Of a stretch of 64,000 nucleotides of DNA, positions 52,451 to 60,137 are shown in pieces. The notes below the pieces were generated by a model that did not search any database, had not been told where the DNA came from, and saw only the letters and a program-made list of their open reading frames with translations. The stretch's first letter is position 1. The number at the start of each line of letters is the position of its first letter. A program made the translations under genes and the position numbers. Source of the stretch: Rs1 sp029027825 (GTDB lineage Bacteria; Pseudomonadota; Gammaproteobacteria; Pseudomonadales; Balneatricaceae); assembly GCA_029027825.1 (NCBI GenBank), contig CP093399.1, positions 1,736,001-1,800,000 on the forward strand. Reading direction: 5' to 3'.

Positions 52451-53112
52451 GTCAAACAAGCCAAACCGACAACCTGCCAATTTTGTATTCACTACAAAAC
52501 TGCCCGTATGCAATGCGGGCACGTCTTGCACTGCTATTATCCGAGCAAACTATCATCATCCGCGCTATCAGCCTAAAAGATAAACCTCAAACGATGCTCG
52601 CAGCTTCGCCTAAGGGCACAGTGCCGGTTTTGATATTAGCGGACGGTACTGTTATTGATCAAAGCTTGGATATAATGCTCTGGGCCTTGAAGCAGAGCGA
52701 CCCCTACAATTTATTGGCACAACATCATCCCGATAACCAGCGCGAGATTATTCGCTTGATTCAACGGGGTGATGAGGAATTTAAACATCCCCTTGAACAG
52801 TATCGCGCCGCTAAACGCTATCATCGCGACTCCGAAATAAAATGGCGTCAACAGTGTGAAGTGTTTATTGAAGAGCTCGAACAACGTTTAGCAGCTACTG
52901 GTTTTTTTGTGACTGATAGCGCCAGTTTAGCCGACTATTCACTGATTGCCTTTATGCGCCAGTTTGGCCGCGTCGACCGCCAATGGTTTGCCACGGCCCC
53001 CTACCCTAAAGTAAAAGCTTGGCTAACGAGGCAATTACAAAGTCAGCTATATGCCAGAATGATGACCAAGCATCAACTGTGGCATAAAGAAGCGCAGTGC
53101 TGTTATCTCTGA
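52447..53112 (+). CDS. Glutathione S-transferase family protein
   Basis: 221 residues. N-terminal thioredoxin-like domain with CPYAMRARLALLLSE (omega-class-like Cys at 19), SPKGTVPVLILADGTVIDQS with the cis-Pro and the Ser of the glutathione site, and a helical C-terminal domain (DSASLADYSLIAFMRQFGRV, WFATAPYPKVKAWLTRQLQS). The catalytic Cys suggests thiol-transferase or dehydroascorbate-type chemistry. Coupled to the U32 gene by a 4-bp overlap; the family-1 relic starts one base after its stop. Confidence 0.88.
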   Translation: MSQTSQTDNLPILYSLQNCPYAMRARLALLLSEQTIIIRAISLKDKPQTMLAASPKGTVPVLILADGTVIDQSLDIMLWALKQSDPYNLLAQHHPDNQREIIRLIQRGDEEFKHPLEQYRAAKRYHRDSEIKWRQQCEVFIEELEQRLAATGFFVTDSASLADYSLIAFMRQFGRVDRQWFATAPYPKVKAWLTRQLQSQLYARMMTKHQLWHKEAQCCYL

Positions 53113-53113
53113 T

Positions 53114-53252
53114 CCTGAATCCGTGATTTTAAAGTTAATATAGAATATAGGGCATTGATTTTACGATAAAACTTAAAATCCTTAAAGTTCATATGTGTCC
53201 TGCATTCGCTAAATAAATTAATCAATGCATAAAACCCATAGCTTCAATAGGT
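53114..53252 (+). repeat. Family-1 MITE, decayed long-form copy
   Basis: CCTGAATCCGTGATTTTAAAG follows the GST stop directly, then TTCATATGTGTCCTGCATTC and GCATAAAACCCATAGCTTCA match the interior found only in the long copy at 5650. The right terminus is missing. 53253-53444 shows no supported gene. Confidence 0.65.
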
Positions 53253-53444
53253 CGATATCCCCCTTTTTTCAATCAACACTAATTATTTATAGAGGCAGTT
53301 GTTGTGCACAAATATTCTCGATCGCCTGCCTATTAGCACCCACAATAGCCGCTGTATTGGCTACCCTGCTGTTTGATAAAAACTTTAAAAGATATTTTAG
53401 CGACATCTAGACAGTGGTGAAGCAGATTGTTTTCCTAAATTTTA

Positions 53445-53458
53445 TTGATCCACATCAA
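53445..53458. promoter_or_regulatory. FNR/DNR-type box upstream of ABC-nnrS operon
   Basis: TTGATCCACATCAA is a perfect TTGAT-N4-ATCAA site, bound by FNR, Anr or DNR-type activators under low oxygen or nitric oxide. TACGAT at 53481-53486 lies where a class II (-41.5) promoter's -10 should be; TATAAT at 53486-53491 is an alternative. The ATG is at 53521. Confidence 0.8.
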
Positions 53459-53465
53459 AGTAATT

Positions 53466-53484
53466 GATAATGATTTTCATTACG
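53466..53484. promoter_or_regulatory. Fur-like box upstream of ABC-nnrS operon
   Basis: GATAATGATTTTCATTACG matches 15 of 19 bases of the Fur consensus. It lies 7 bp after the FNR-type box and overlaps the probable -10 region, where a bound Fur would block transcription. Confidence 0.6.
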
Positions 53485-53520
53485 ATATAATAAATTTATT
53501 TGTTATGAAGGTTATGCAAT

Positions 53521-54510
53521 ATGTCCATTTCAAGACGTCGATTTTTATCATTAACCGGAGCTGGACTCGCAGCTTCTAGCCTGCCATCGTTCCTGAGTGC
53601 TAACCAAGGATCTCAGCTAACTATATGGGGGCCACCTATTGGACCCTCCATTACCTTAGCCCACGTTGCTACGACTGGCACCAGTCGCTCTCATATTGAT
53701 CACTTAGATTTTAAAGTATGGAGAACCCCTGATCAATTGCGCTCGGGGATTATTTCAGGAGACATGCAGCTAAGCGGTATTCCCAGTTATGTCGGTGCAA
53801 ACCTATATAACAAAGGCATTCCGGTACAACTGATGAATATTTTAACTTGGGGCCTGCTATACATAGTCTCAACAGATGCCAGTATTAAAAGCATTGCCGA
53901 TATTGCCGGTAAAACCATCACCATGCCATTTAAAAATGACATGCCCGACTTAGTCTTTAAATACATCACCGAGAAAGCAGGATTGGTCAATGGCAAAGAC
54001 TTCACACTAAATTATGCATCTACACCGTTAGAGGTGGTACAAATGATGTTGAGTGGACGAGCAGATATCTGCATATTACCTGAGCCTGCCGCGACTGCTG
54101 CTATGCTAAAAGGCCACAGCAAAGGTTTGCATATTCACCGCTCTGTCAGCATTCAAGAGGCATGGGGCGAGGCAACTGATGGACCACCAAGAATTCCACA
54201 GGCTGGACTATTAGTTAACCGTAAACTGGTCGATACAGAAACCGATTTATTGCGTGCAATCCAACAAGACTGTGTGACCTCTAGCGCCTGGGCAATAAAC
54301 AACCCCGCTGAAGCGGGGGTACTCGCACAGGACTATATTGGAATAAAGGCCAAGATCACCGAAAAATCAATGCCCTTTATTAATTTGGATGCCACTCCAG
54401 CGCAAGCCGCTAAAAAAGAGCTGGAAAGTTTATTTTCTAAGTTAGCGGATCTTTCACCGGCAATTATTGGCGGAAAATTGCCAGACAATGATTTTTACTT
54501 GGATCTATAA
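53521..54510 (+). CDS. NitT/TauT-type ABC substrate-binding protein, Tat-exported
   Basis: 329 residues. A twin-arginine signal (SRRRFLSLTGAGLAASSLPS) directs export of a folded protein. The mature part is NMT1/SsuA-like: LTIWGPPIGPSITLAHVA, FKVWRTPDQLRSGIISGDMQ, IAGKTITMPFKNDMPDLVFK, VVQMMLSGRADICILPEPAA. Ligand unknown; sulfonates, nitrate, pyrimidines or metal complexes are all handled by this family. AAGG lies 9 bases before the ATG. It heads an operon with permease, ATPase and NnrS under a probable FNR/DNR and Fur control region, hinting at metal or haem-related uptake. Confidence 0.88.
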   Translation: MSISRRRFLSLTGAGLAASSLPSFLSANQGSQLTIWGPPIGPSITLAHVATTGTSRSHIDHLDFKVWRTPDQLRSGIISGDMQLSGIPSYVGANLYNKGIPVQLMNILTWGLLYIVSTDASIKSIADIAGKTITMPFKNDMPDLVFKYITEKAGLVNGKDFTLNYASTPLEVVQMMLSGRADICILPEPAATAAMLKGHSKGLHIHRSVSIQEAWGEATDGPPRIPQAGLLVNRKLVDTETDLLRAIQQDCVTSSAWAINNPAEAGVLAQDYIGIKAKITEKSMPFINLDATPAQAAKKELESLFSKLADLSPAIIGGKLPDNDFYLDL

Positions 54511-54578
54511 ACCGATTGTTATTAGGTAATGATTTCCTTGCGCGGTAAAGTCACCGGGCCTTACCAATACCTGATTCA

Positions 54579-55373
54579 GTGGCATTGAATAGATTAAAAG
54601 CAGTTTTTACTTATCTGTGGAGCGTCTGGGGATCATTACCTGGCGTGTTTCTATTCCTTGCTTGCTGGGAATTTGGCCACTCTATTTACGGCAGTTTTAT
54701 ACTGCCCTCTCCCGTCGAAACTTCGAGCGCACTTATGCGCATGATCGATGAAGGCCGTGGATGGCCACCAATGTTATTGACCTCTTGGCGGGCACTCTCG
54801 GGGTTCGTCTTTGCCGCATTGGTGGGCAGCGCCCTTGGATTACTCGCCGGACTGTCGATGACCCTCGCTAAAACGATGCGCCCAGTGATCACTATTTTGT
54901 TAGGTGTACCGCCAATAGCCTGGATTGTACTGGCCTTAATTTGGTTCGGCATGGGTGGTGCTACTGCTATTTTCACGGTCATAGTCACGACATTACCAAT
55001 GACTTTCGCTGCGACAATTGAGGGTATGCGCACCGTTGATCGACGCCAACTGGATATGGCCGACAGTTTTGGAGCGGGCTTTTATTTAAAGATTACAAAT
55101 CTCTATATTCCACATTTATTATCCTACTTATTCCCCGCGTGGATTACCGCGCTGGGGATGGCTTGGAAAGTAGCGGTAATGGCTGAATTACTCTCTACCA
55201 ATGAGGGAATTGGCGCTAGCCTAGCGCTCGCCAGAGTAAACTTAGATACGGACGAGGCAATGGCGTGGGTGATGGCGGTTATATTGCTGCTACTCAGTGT
55301 CGAATACTTATTTCTCGAACCTTTAAAACGAAAATTAGAGCCCTGGAGAAATGATGCATCTGCAAAGAGATAA
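54579..55373 (+). CDS. NitT/TauT-type ABC transporter permease
   Basis: 264 residues, six membrane segments. Typical features: CWEFGHSIYGSFILPSPVET at the N-terminus, LLTSWRALSGFVFAALVGSA, PPIAWIVLALIWFGMGGATA, and the EAA-like loop MRTVDRRQLDMADSFGAGFY. It starts at GTG 68 bp after the previous gene without a clear Shine-Dalgarno; the TTG two codons later is possible. It forms the membrane channel with the ATPase that follows after 24 bp. Confidence 0.88.
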   Translation: MALNRLKAVFTYLWSVWGSLPGVFLFLACWEFGHSIYGSFILPSPVETSSALMRMIDEGRGWPPMLLTSWRALSGFVFAALVGSALGLLAGLSMTLAKTMRPVITILLGVPPIAWIVLALIWFGMGGATAIFTVIVTTLPMTFAATIEGMRTVDRRQLDMADSFGAGFYLKITNLYIPHLLSYLFPAWITALGMAWKVAVMAELLSTNEGIGASLALARVNLDTDEAMAWVMAVILLLLSVEYLFLEPLKRKLEPWRNDASAKR

Positions 55374-55397
55374 AACATCAGGGTTACGAGTAACACC

Positions 55398-56150
55398 ATG
55401 CTGAGCTGGAATAAAATATCCCATCACTTTGGCTACACCCAAGTATTAGAAGACTTAACACACAGCATTAGCGCAGGATCTTGTAGTGCCATCGTCGGCC
55501 CCTCTGGATGTGGCAAATCAACACTGCTCTCGATCGCCGGCGGTTTACTGCAACCGGGTAGCGGTTCAATTGAGAACAGCTTTGAGCGCACCGCGATGGT
55601 CTTTCAAGAAGATCGAACTCTTCCCTGGCTGAATGCACTAGATAATATCGCCTTTGGTCTAAAAGCGCAGGGAGTCGCTAAAAAAGTACGCCGAGAAAAA
55701 GCCTCAGATATTGCTAAGACCTTAAAGTTAACAGCTGATGATTTACAAAAATATCCCCATCAACTCAGCGGCGGTATGCGACAGCGAGTAGCGCTGGGAC
55801 GCGCTTTGGCGATCGAACCCAACTTACTTTTGTTAGACGAGCCCTTTAGCGCTTTAGATATTGGATTAAAACAAGAATTACAAAGTTATGTGCTACAGAA
55901 AATGTCCCAGACCAATCTTGCCGTGGTCTTCATTACCCACGATTTATTGGAGGCGATTAGAATGTGCAATTCAATACTGGTGCTTTGCCCAGGCGGAAAA
56001 CTTGTCTATCAATGTGACATTCCCCACACGCCCAGCTCACGCAGCGAAAGGTTTATTTATCACCAAGTTGCCAGCCTATTAGAGCAACCAGCAGTGCGAG
56101 CAGCTTTTGATTTATCTCACACCCCTCCAAGAGAAATACTCAGTGCTTAA
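55398..56150 (+). CDS. NitT/TauT-type ABC transporter ATPase
   Basis: 250 residues. Walker A GPSGCGKST at about 33-41, Q-loop FQEDRTLPWLN, signature LSGGMRQRV, Walker B LLLLDEPFSALD and switch His in FITHDLLEAI. The RTLPWLNALDNI element is typical of the nitrate/taurine/sulfonate branch. The C-terminal ~45 residues (TPSSRSERFIYHQVASLLEQ) match the usual extension of that branch. It powers the transporter with the two preceding genes; its end overlaps the nnrS start. Confidence 0.92.
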   Translation: MLSWNKISHHFGYTQVLEDLTHSISAGSCSAIVGPSGCGKSTLLSIAGGLLQPGSGSIENSFERTAMVFQEDRTLPWLNALDNIAFGLKAQGVAKKVRREKASDIAKTLKLTADDLQKYPHQLSGGMRQRVALGRALAIEPNLLLLDEPFSALDIGLKQELQSYVLQKMSQTNLAVVFITHDLLEAIRMCNSILVLCPGGKLVYQCDIPHTPSSRSERFIYHQVASLLEQPAVRAAFDLSHTPPREILSA

Positions 56151-57318
56151 AAAAAACTTACCTCAGTCGACATCGGCCTTCGTCTTTCAGCTGGGGTTTA
56201 GGCCATTTTTTATCTTGGGGAGCTGCCTTTCCATCCTATCAATCACCATTTGGGCGGCGATTTTACTCGGGGTAATCAGCAGCACCGGTAAGCTCCCCCC
56301 CCCGATTTGGCACGCTCATGAAATGATATTTGGTTTTGCCGGCGCTGCGCTGTGCGGGTTTTTACTGACCGCAGTGCCCACTTGGTGTAAACAGCCCCCT
56401 GCCAGTGCAAAAATGCTGTTATTACTGGTCGCTATTTTCTTACTGGGCAGATTATCGATCAGTTTCAACGTTTATTTTCCAATGTGGTTGGTCGCACTGC
56501 TTAATTTAAGCCTTATGCCGACTTTGTTTTACGTTATCGCGCCGCTGTTATTCACCATAAACGGTAACAAAAATGCAATTTTCATCTATATAATTATTAG
56601 CTACTGGCTCTGCCAAGTTATGTTTTTCTACTCGCTATTAATCGCTGAAGGCAGCCTACTTTTTACCTCGCTGCGCCTTGCAAGTTATGTCTTAATTTAC
56701 GCGATAATCGTCACCGTCACCCGTATATCGATGATGTTAGTCAATAAGGCATTACAGGAACAACAAGACCTAGAGCACCAATATAAACCTCATCCGGCAC
56801 GAAGAAACATGGCCGCTGCGAGTTTTATATTGTTTGCCGCTGCGGATATTTTTTATCCGCACAACGCCGTCACTGGCTGGATAGCACTGGCGGCAGGGGC
56901 TGCTCAAGTAGACAGATTAAGTGACTGGCACTTAGGTAGAGTACTGCTTAAACCATACGTGGCGATTATTTATACGGCATATCTGTGGATAGCGCTGGCC
57001 CTGTTGAGCATTGGCGCTAATTATATTTTTGCCTGGGGCGAAATTAGCGACTGGCGACACGGCCTATACATTGGCGCTATCGGCTCTGCTATTTGCGCAG
57101 TATTCTCTATTGCAGGATTGCGTCATTCAGGATTCGATTTCCCACTGCCTAAATTGGCGGTCATCGCCATGCTCTTGATTTCTCTGGCGGCAATTTTTCG
57201 GGTTTTCAGCAACTTTTATCTATTGGCCGCGCTGTGTTGGGCTCTGGCTTTTTGCTGCTATTTAATCAGTTATTACTCTAGGCTGACCGGTAAACTACGC
57301 CCCGAAAAAGCTCACTAG
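56143..57318 (+). CDS. nnrS: NnrS-family haem/copper membrane protein
   Basis: 391 residues with about twelve membrane segments. NnrS hallmarks: LGFRPFFILGSCLSILSITI near the start, WHAHEMIFGFAGAALCGFLL with the two conserved His, LTAVPTWC, LASYVLIYAIIVTVTRISMM, and LYIGAIGSAICAVFSIAGLR. NnrS protects against nitric-oxide stress in other proteobacteria. The GTG at 56143 has AAGAGA about 9 bases before it and gives the family-typical start; a TTG at 56107 would overlap the ATPase gene by 44 bases. Cotranscription with an ABC transporter is less usual. Confidence 0.88.
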   Translation: MLKKNLPQSTSAFVFQLGFRPFFILGSCLSILSITIWAAILLGVISSTGKLPPPIWHAHEMIFGFAGAALCGFLLTAVPTWCKQPPASAKMLLLLVAIFLLGRLSISFNVYFPMWLVALLNLSLMPTLFYVIAPLLFTINGNKNAIFIYIIISYWLCQVMFFYSLLIAEGSLLFTSLRLASYVLIYAIIVTVTRISMMLVNKALQEQQDLEHQYKPHPARRNMAAASFILFAAADIFYPHNAVTGWIALAAGAAQVDRLSDWHLGRVLLKPYVAIIYTAYLWIALALLSIGANYIFAWGEISDWRHGLYIGAIGSAICAVFSIAGLRHSGFDFPLPKLAVIAMLLISLAAIFRVFSNFYLLAALCWALAFCCYLISYYSRLTGKLRPEKAH

Positions 57319-57376
57319 TTTTTATCCAAAAACAGGCGCGTCGCGAGAGATTCTCTAGAATCCCTAATATTACCCT

Positions 57377-57425
57377 GAGACCTCTGCATAACCTTGTGGA
57401 CCAGGGTAGACAAGGAAAAAATTCA
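57377..57425 (+). repeat. Family-2 MITE, left-end fragment
   Basis: GAGACCTCTGCATAACCTTG, then a CAAGGAAAAAA stretch also found near the end of the copy at 38545. The remainder is absent, and the LRR gene ends directly beside it. Confidence 0.6.
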
Positions 57426-57992
57426 TTAGTTACATGAGATACCTTGTTTTAACTCTTTTAAATTCTTGGCTGAACAATCCAATAAATTTAAACCCTGAAC
57501 GTAGAGTTCTCTGAGATTTTTGTTATTTATTAAAGGACTAAGGTCATTAACATCAGTTCCCCCAAGAGTTAACACCTCTAAATGTTTTAGCTCACTTACA
57601 ATACTAATATCTGACAGCGGATTTGCTGCTATTTTTAATACTCGCAATTGAGTTAAATGCTGTAAGGGGCTTAAATCAGCAATTTCATTGTGTGCTAAAT
57701 CTAAATAGACAAGATTAGTAAAAAAAGAATGCGGGCTTAAATCGGAGATCCCTTGCAAAGAGTTGGTAATAGCCTGTACTTCTACAAGTTTACTATCCAT
57801 GAACAGACAAAAATTGTTCTCCGCATAAGCAAAGTCCATTTCGCCGTTAATATGGCTGCCATTTTGTAATCTTTCTAGTGAATTCTGCTGGGAGACAGTA
57901 GGTGCAGAGCACATCTCAAGAAACTCACTTTGCGCCATCACTGTATTACTTATTAGCAAATTCACGAGCAAACTTAATAGCAATATTTTCAT
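57426..57992 (-). CDS. Secreted leucine-rich-repeat protein
   Basis: 188 residues from the second Met, which gives a clean signal peptide (MKILLLSLLVNLLISNTVMA); the first Met at 58028 would bury it. At least four internalin-type 21-22-residue LRRs follow: SLQGISDLSPHSFFTNLVYL, DLAHNEIADLSPLQHLTQLR, VLKIAANPLSDISIVSELKH and LEVLTLGGTDVNDLSPLINN. Four Cys residues (in EMCSAP, NFCLFM, DCSAK, ISCN) may form disulfides. Such small exported LRR proteins occur in marine proteobacteria; function unknown. Confidence 0.8.
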   Translation of the reverse strand: MKILLLSLLVNLLISNTVMAQSEFLEMCSAPTVSQQNSLERLQNGSHINGEMDFAYAENNFCLFMDSKLVEVQAITNSLQGISDLSPHSFFTNLVYLDLAHNEIADLSPLQHLTQLRVLKIAANPLSDISIVSELKHLEVLTLGGTDVNDLSPLINNKNLRELYVQGLNLLDCSAKNLKELKQGISCN

Positions 57993-58087
57993 TGTCAGGA
58001 TAGTCCTATATTTAACCAATGTTATCATTTGAAAAGAGCTATATTATAAAACGATTAATACAAAAACAAGATCAGCACTGATTCAGG

Positions 58088-58903
58088 TTATTGCCAATCG
58101 CCGGGATCAACCGCGTAAAAATCTGCTAATTCAGCGAACAACTCAGGGTGCTTTTTTTGCAACGCTTTGGGCCTTTCAAAAAACACTTCCGTGACTACCG
58201 CGAAAAATTCGGCGGGATTGGTCGCGCCGTATTGGTCGATGAGCAGTCGATAAGCGCCCGGTTTTTGCTGTTGTAAGGTCGAAAACTCAGCGGCTAAGAC
58301 TTGGGCCCAACGCCGATAGCTAGATTGAGAGCCGAGTAGTGGAGCGCCATTTGCCGACCCCGATTCCTGATCGAGTTGATGGGCAAATTCATGTAGTACC
58401 ACATTGTGCCCATCCTGAAAATTCTTGCCGCCAGCCAACACATCTTGCCAGGAGAGAATCACCTTCCCCTGTTGCCAAGACTCCCCTAACACCGGTGACT
58501 CTGACTGAGAGACAACACCTTGTTGGTTTCGCTCTACTCTGGATACCATAAAGCCAGCCGGGTAGACTAAAATATGATGCAGTTGATAGTAATGATTGGT
58601 GGCACGATTAAGTAATAGCAGGCATGCCTCGCCGGCGATAGTGACCCGTATTTCATCAGTTATCACTAAACCATCGCAGCCATAGAAGGTTTTATCCTGT
58701 ATAAAACGTCTGATTTCTCGGTGTAATTGCCCGCGCAGTGCCATCGGCAGCTTCGCATAAATACCAATATTATTCTGCAGAATTTGCCGCCAGTTATCGG
58801 GAAAAGGGCTCTGCAAAATGCGGCTCTTTTGCCAGCGCCTATACATCAGCACCGACACTAATAAAAATACGCCTATCGACAAAATATAAACCGCTGCAAC
58901 CAT
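58088..58903 (-). CDS. mtfA: Zinc-dependent peptidase MtfA family
   Basis: 271 residues. The zinc motif HEFAH at 171-175 and the downstream Glu of the third ligand region (PAEFFAVVTEVFFERP) are as in E. coli MtfA (YeeI), the anthrax-toxin-lethal-factor-like peptidase linked to Mlc and PtsG control. LDQESGSANGAPLL is also conserved. Residues 3-20 are hydrophobic (AAVYILSIGVFLLVSVLM), so this version is probably membrane-anchored, unlike the soluble E. coli protein. Function beyond peptidase is uncertain here because Mlc is not nearby. Confidence 0.9.
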   Translation of the reverse strand: MVAAVYILSIGVFLLVSVLMYRRWQKSRILQSPFPDNWRQILQNNIGIYAKLPMALRGQLHREIRRFIQDKTFYGCDGLVITDEIRVTIAGEACLLLLNRATNHYYQLHHILVYPAGFMVSRVERNQQGVVSQSESPVLGESWQQGKVILSWQDVLAGGKNFQDGHNVVLHEFAHQLDQESGSANGAPLLGSQSSYRRWAQVLAAEFSTLQQQKPGAYRLLIDQYGATNPAEFFAVVTEVFFERPKALQKKHPELFAELADFYAVDPGDWQ

Positions 58904-59001
58904 GGGTCGCTCCCTATGAGTTTTTTAAATGGTCAGCGCCATGCCAGAAAGCATTCATTATTAAGCAAAAACTAACGATTTCACATTAAAATCAGTAATG
59001 G

Positions 59002-59850
59002 TTAGTCGTCCCTTCCCAGCATTTCATTCGCTTCACTAATAATTAAAAAAGCATCTTGATCATTGTTCTTTATCATTTTTCTTAAAACCTGCAATTTACT
59101 CACCTCGACAACAATCAAAATCATCCGCTTATCTTCATCGTTTTCTAAGCCCTGTCCCTGCAAAACCGTACCATGAGGACCTAGTTCTTCTTTTATCAGG
59201 CGCTTAAATAAATCAATTTTATTGGTTACTAAGTAAACGACCTTTTTATCTAACCTACCGGTTAAAATAAAATCGATTATTTTGGTGGTCACATAAATAC
59301 TGATCACACTCCAGAGCACACTCACTCTGTCATCAAAAAGAAACAGCGCACTACCAATGATAATTAAATCTATAAAAAAGATCACACTGGATGCTTTGAT
59401 CTCCGTTCGTGAAGAAATAATTCTGGCCACGATGGTAGAGCCACCTGCAGAAGAATTTCCCTTAATCACTAAACCTAAGCCAAGCCCTACAAATACCCCA
59501 CCAAAAATACTCGCCAACACCCTATCCAGCACAAACGCCTTCAACTCCAACACGTCAATCCCAAAGTCGACTAAAAAGGAGATCAGAACAATGGTCAGAA
59601 TGGTGCGTAGCGTAAACATTTTCCCAAGATATTTATAACCAATTAGCAAGAGCGGCAGATTGATAGCTATCATTATGGAGCCGACACTATAGGAGCTAAT
59701 ATAATGTAACAATAGCGATAAACCAGCACTGCCACCGGTTAATAATCCATTGGGAATAAAAAACCAAACTAAGCCTAACGCCAGCAACAGGGCACCCGTA
59801 AATATAAATAAACTATTGATGACTTCTGTTTTTAACCGATGAGTATTCAT
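59002..59850 (-). CDS. YitT-family membrane protein (DUF161/DUF2179)
   Basis: 282 residues: five to six membrane segments (about 10-190, with FIPNGLLTGGSAGLSLLLHY and GVFVGLGLGLVIKGNSSAGG) followed by a cytoplasmic DUF2179 domain (KKVVYLVTNKIDLFKRLIKE, RMILIVVEVSKLQVLRKMIK, DAFLIISEANEMLGRD). YitT proteins are widespread and of undefined function; the soluble tail has a fold like PII/ACT regulatory domains, suggesting ligand control of a transporter. Confidence 0.88.
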   Translation of the reverse strand: MNTHRLKTEVINSLFIFTGALLLALGLVWFFIPNGLLTGGSAGLSLLLHYISSYSVGSIMIAINLPLLLIGYKYLGKMFTLRTILTIVLISFLVDFGIDVLELKAFVLDRVLASIFGGVFVGLGLGLVIKGNSSAGGSTIVARIISSRTEIKASSVIFFIDLIIIGSALFLFDDRVSVLWSVISIYVTTKIIDFILTGRLDKKVVYLVTNKIDLFKRLIKEELGPHGTVLQGQGLENDEDKRMILIVVEVSKLQVLRKMIKNNDQDAFLIISEANEMLGRDD

Positions 59851-60137
59851 GCAATTCCAATTCTAATAAAAATTTAACGACACTCAATTTTACGCCAATT
59901 TAACCAGTAGTTATAGCTAGTTTTCATCAAAACGCGAGTCGTGGTGAGGGAGATATCGCAGCTTTGCTCTTTTATAAGCATTCTATATCGGCAACCGCTC
60001 TTTTTTTAAACAACTATGCATCCTGCTAGCATTTATCAGCTGCTCGCGGCGTCCCTAAGCTTTAAAATATAGATAGACTTGGTGATCAAGTTTTTACTTT
60101 TTTGATAAATATCACAGTATCTCAACAGGAGCACTTA

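Noticed and set aside
53225..53410. 61-codon frame with one hydrophobic stretch
   Set aside because: It begins inside the family-1 relic, lacks a ribosome-binding site and has no recognised homology; probably chance.
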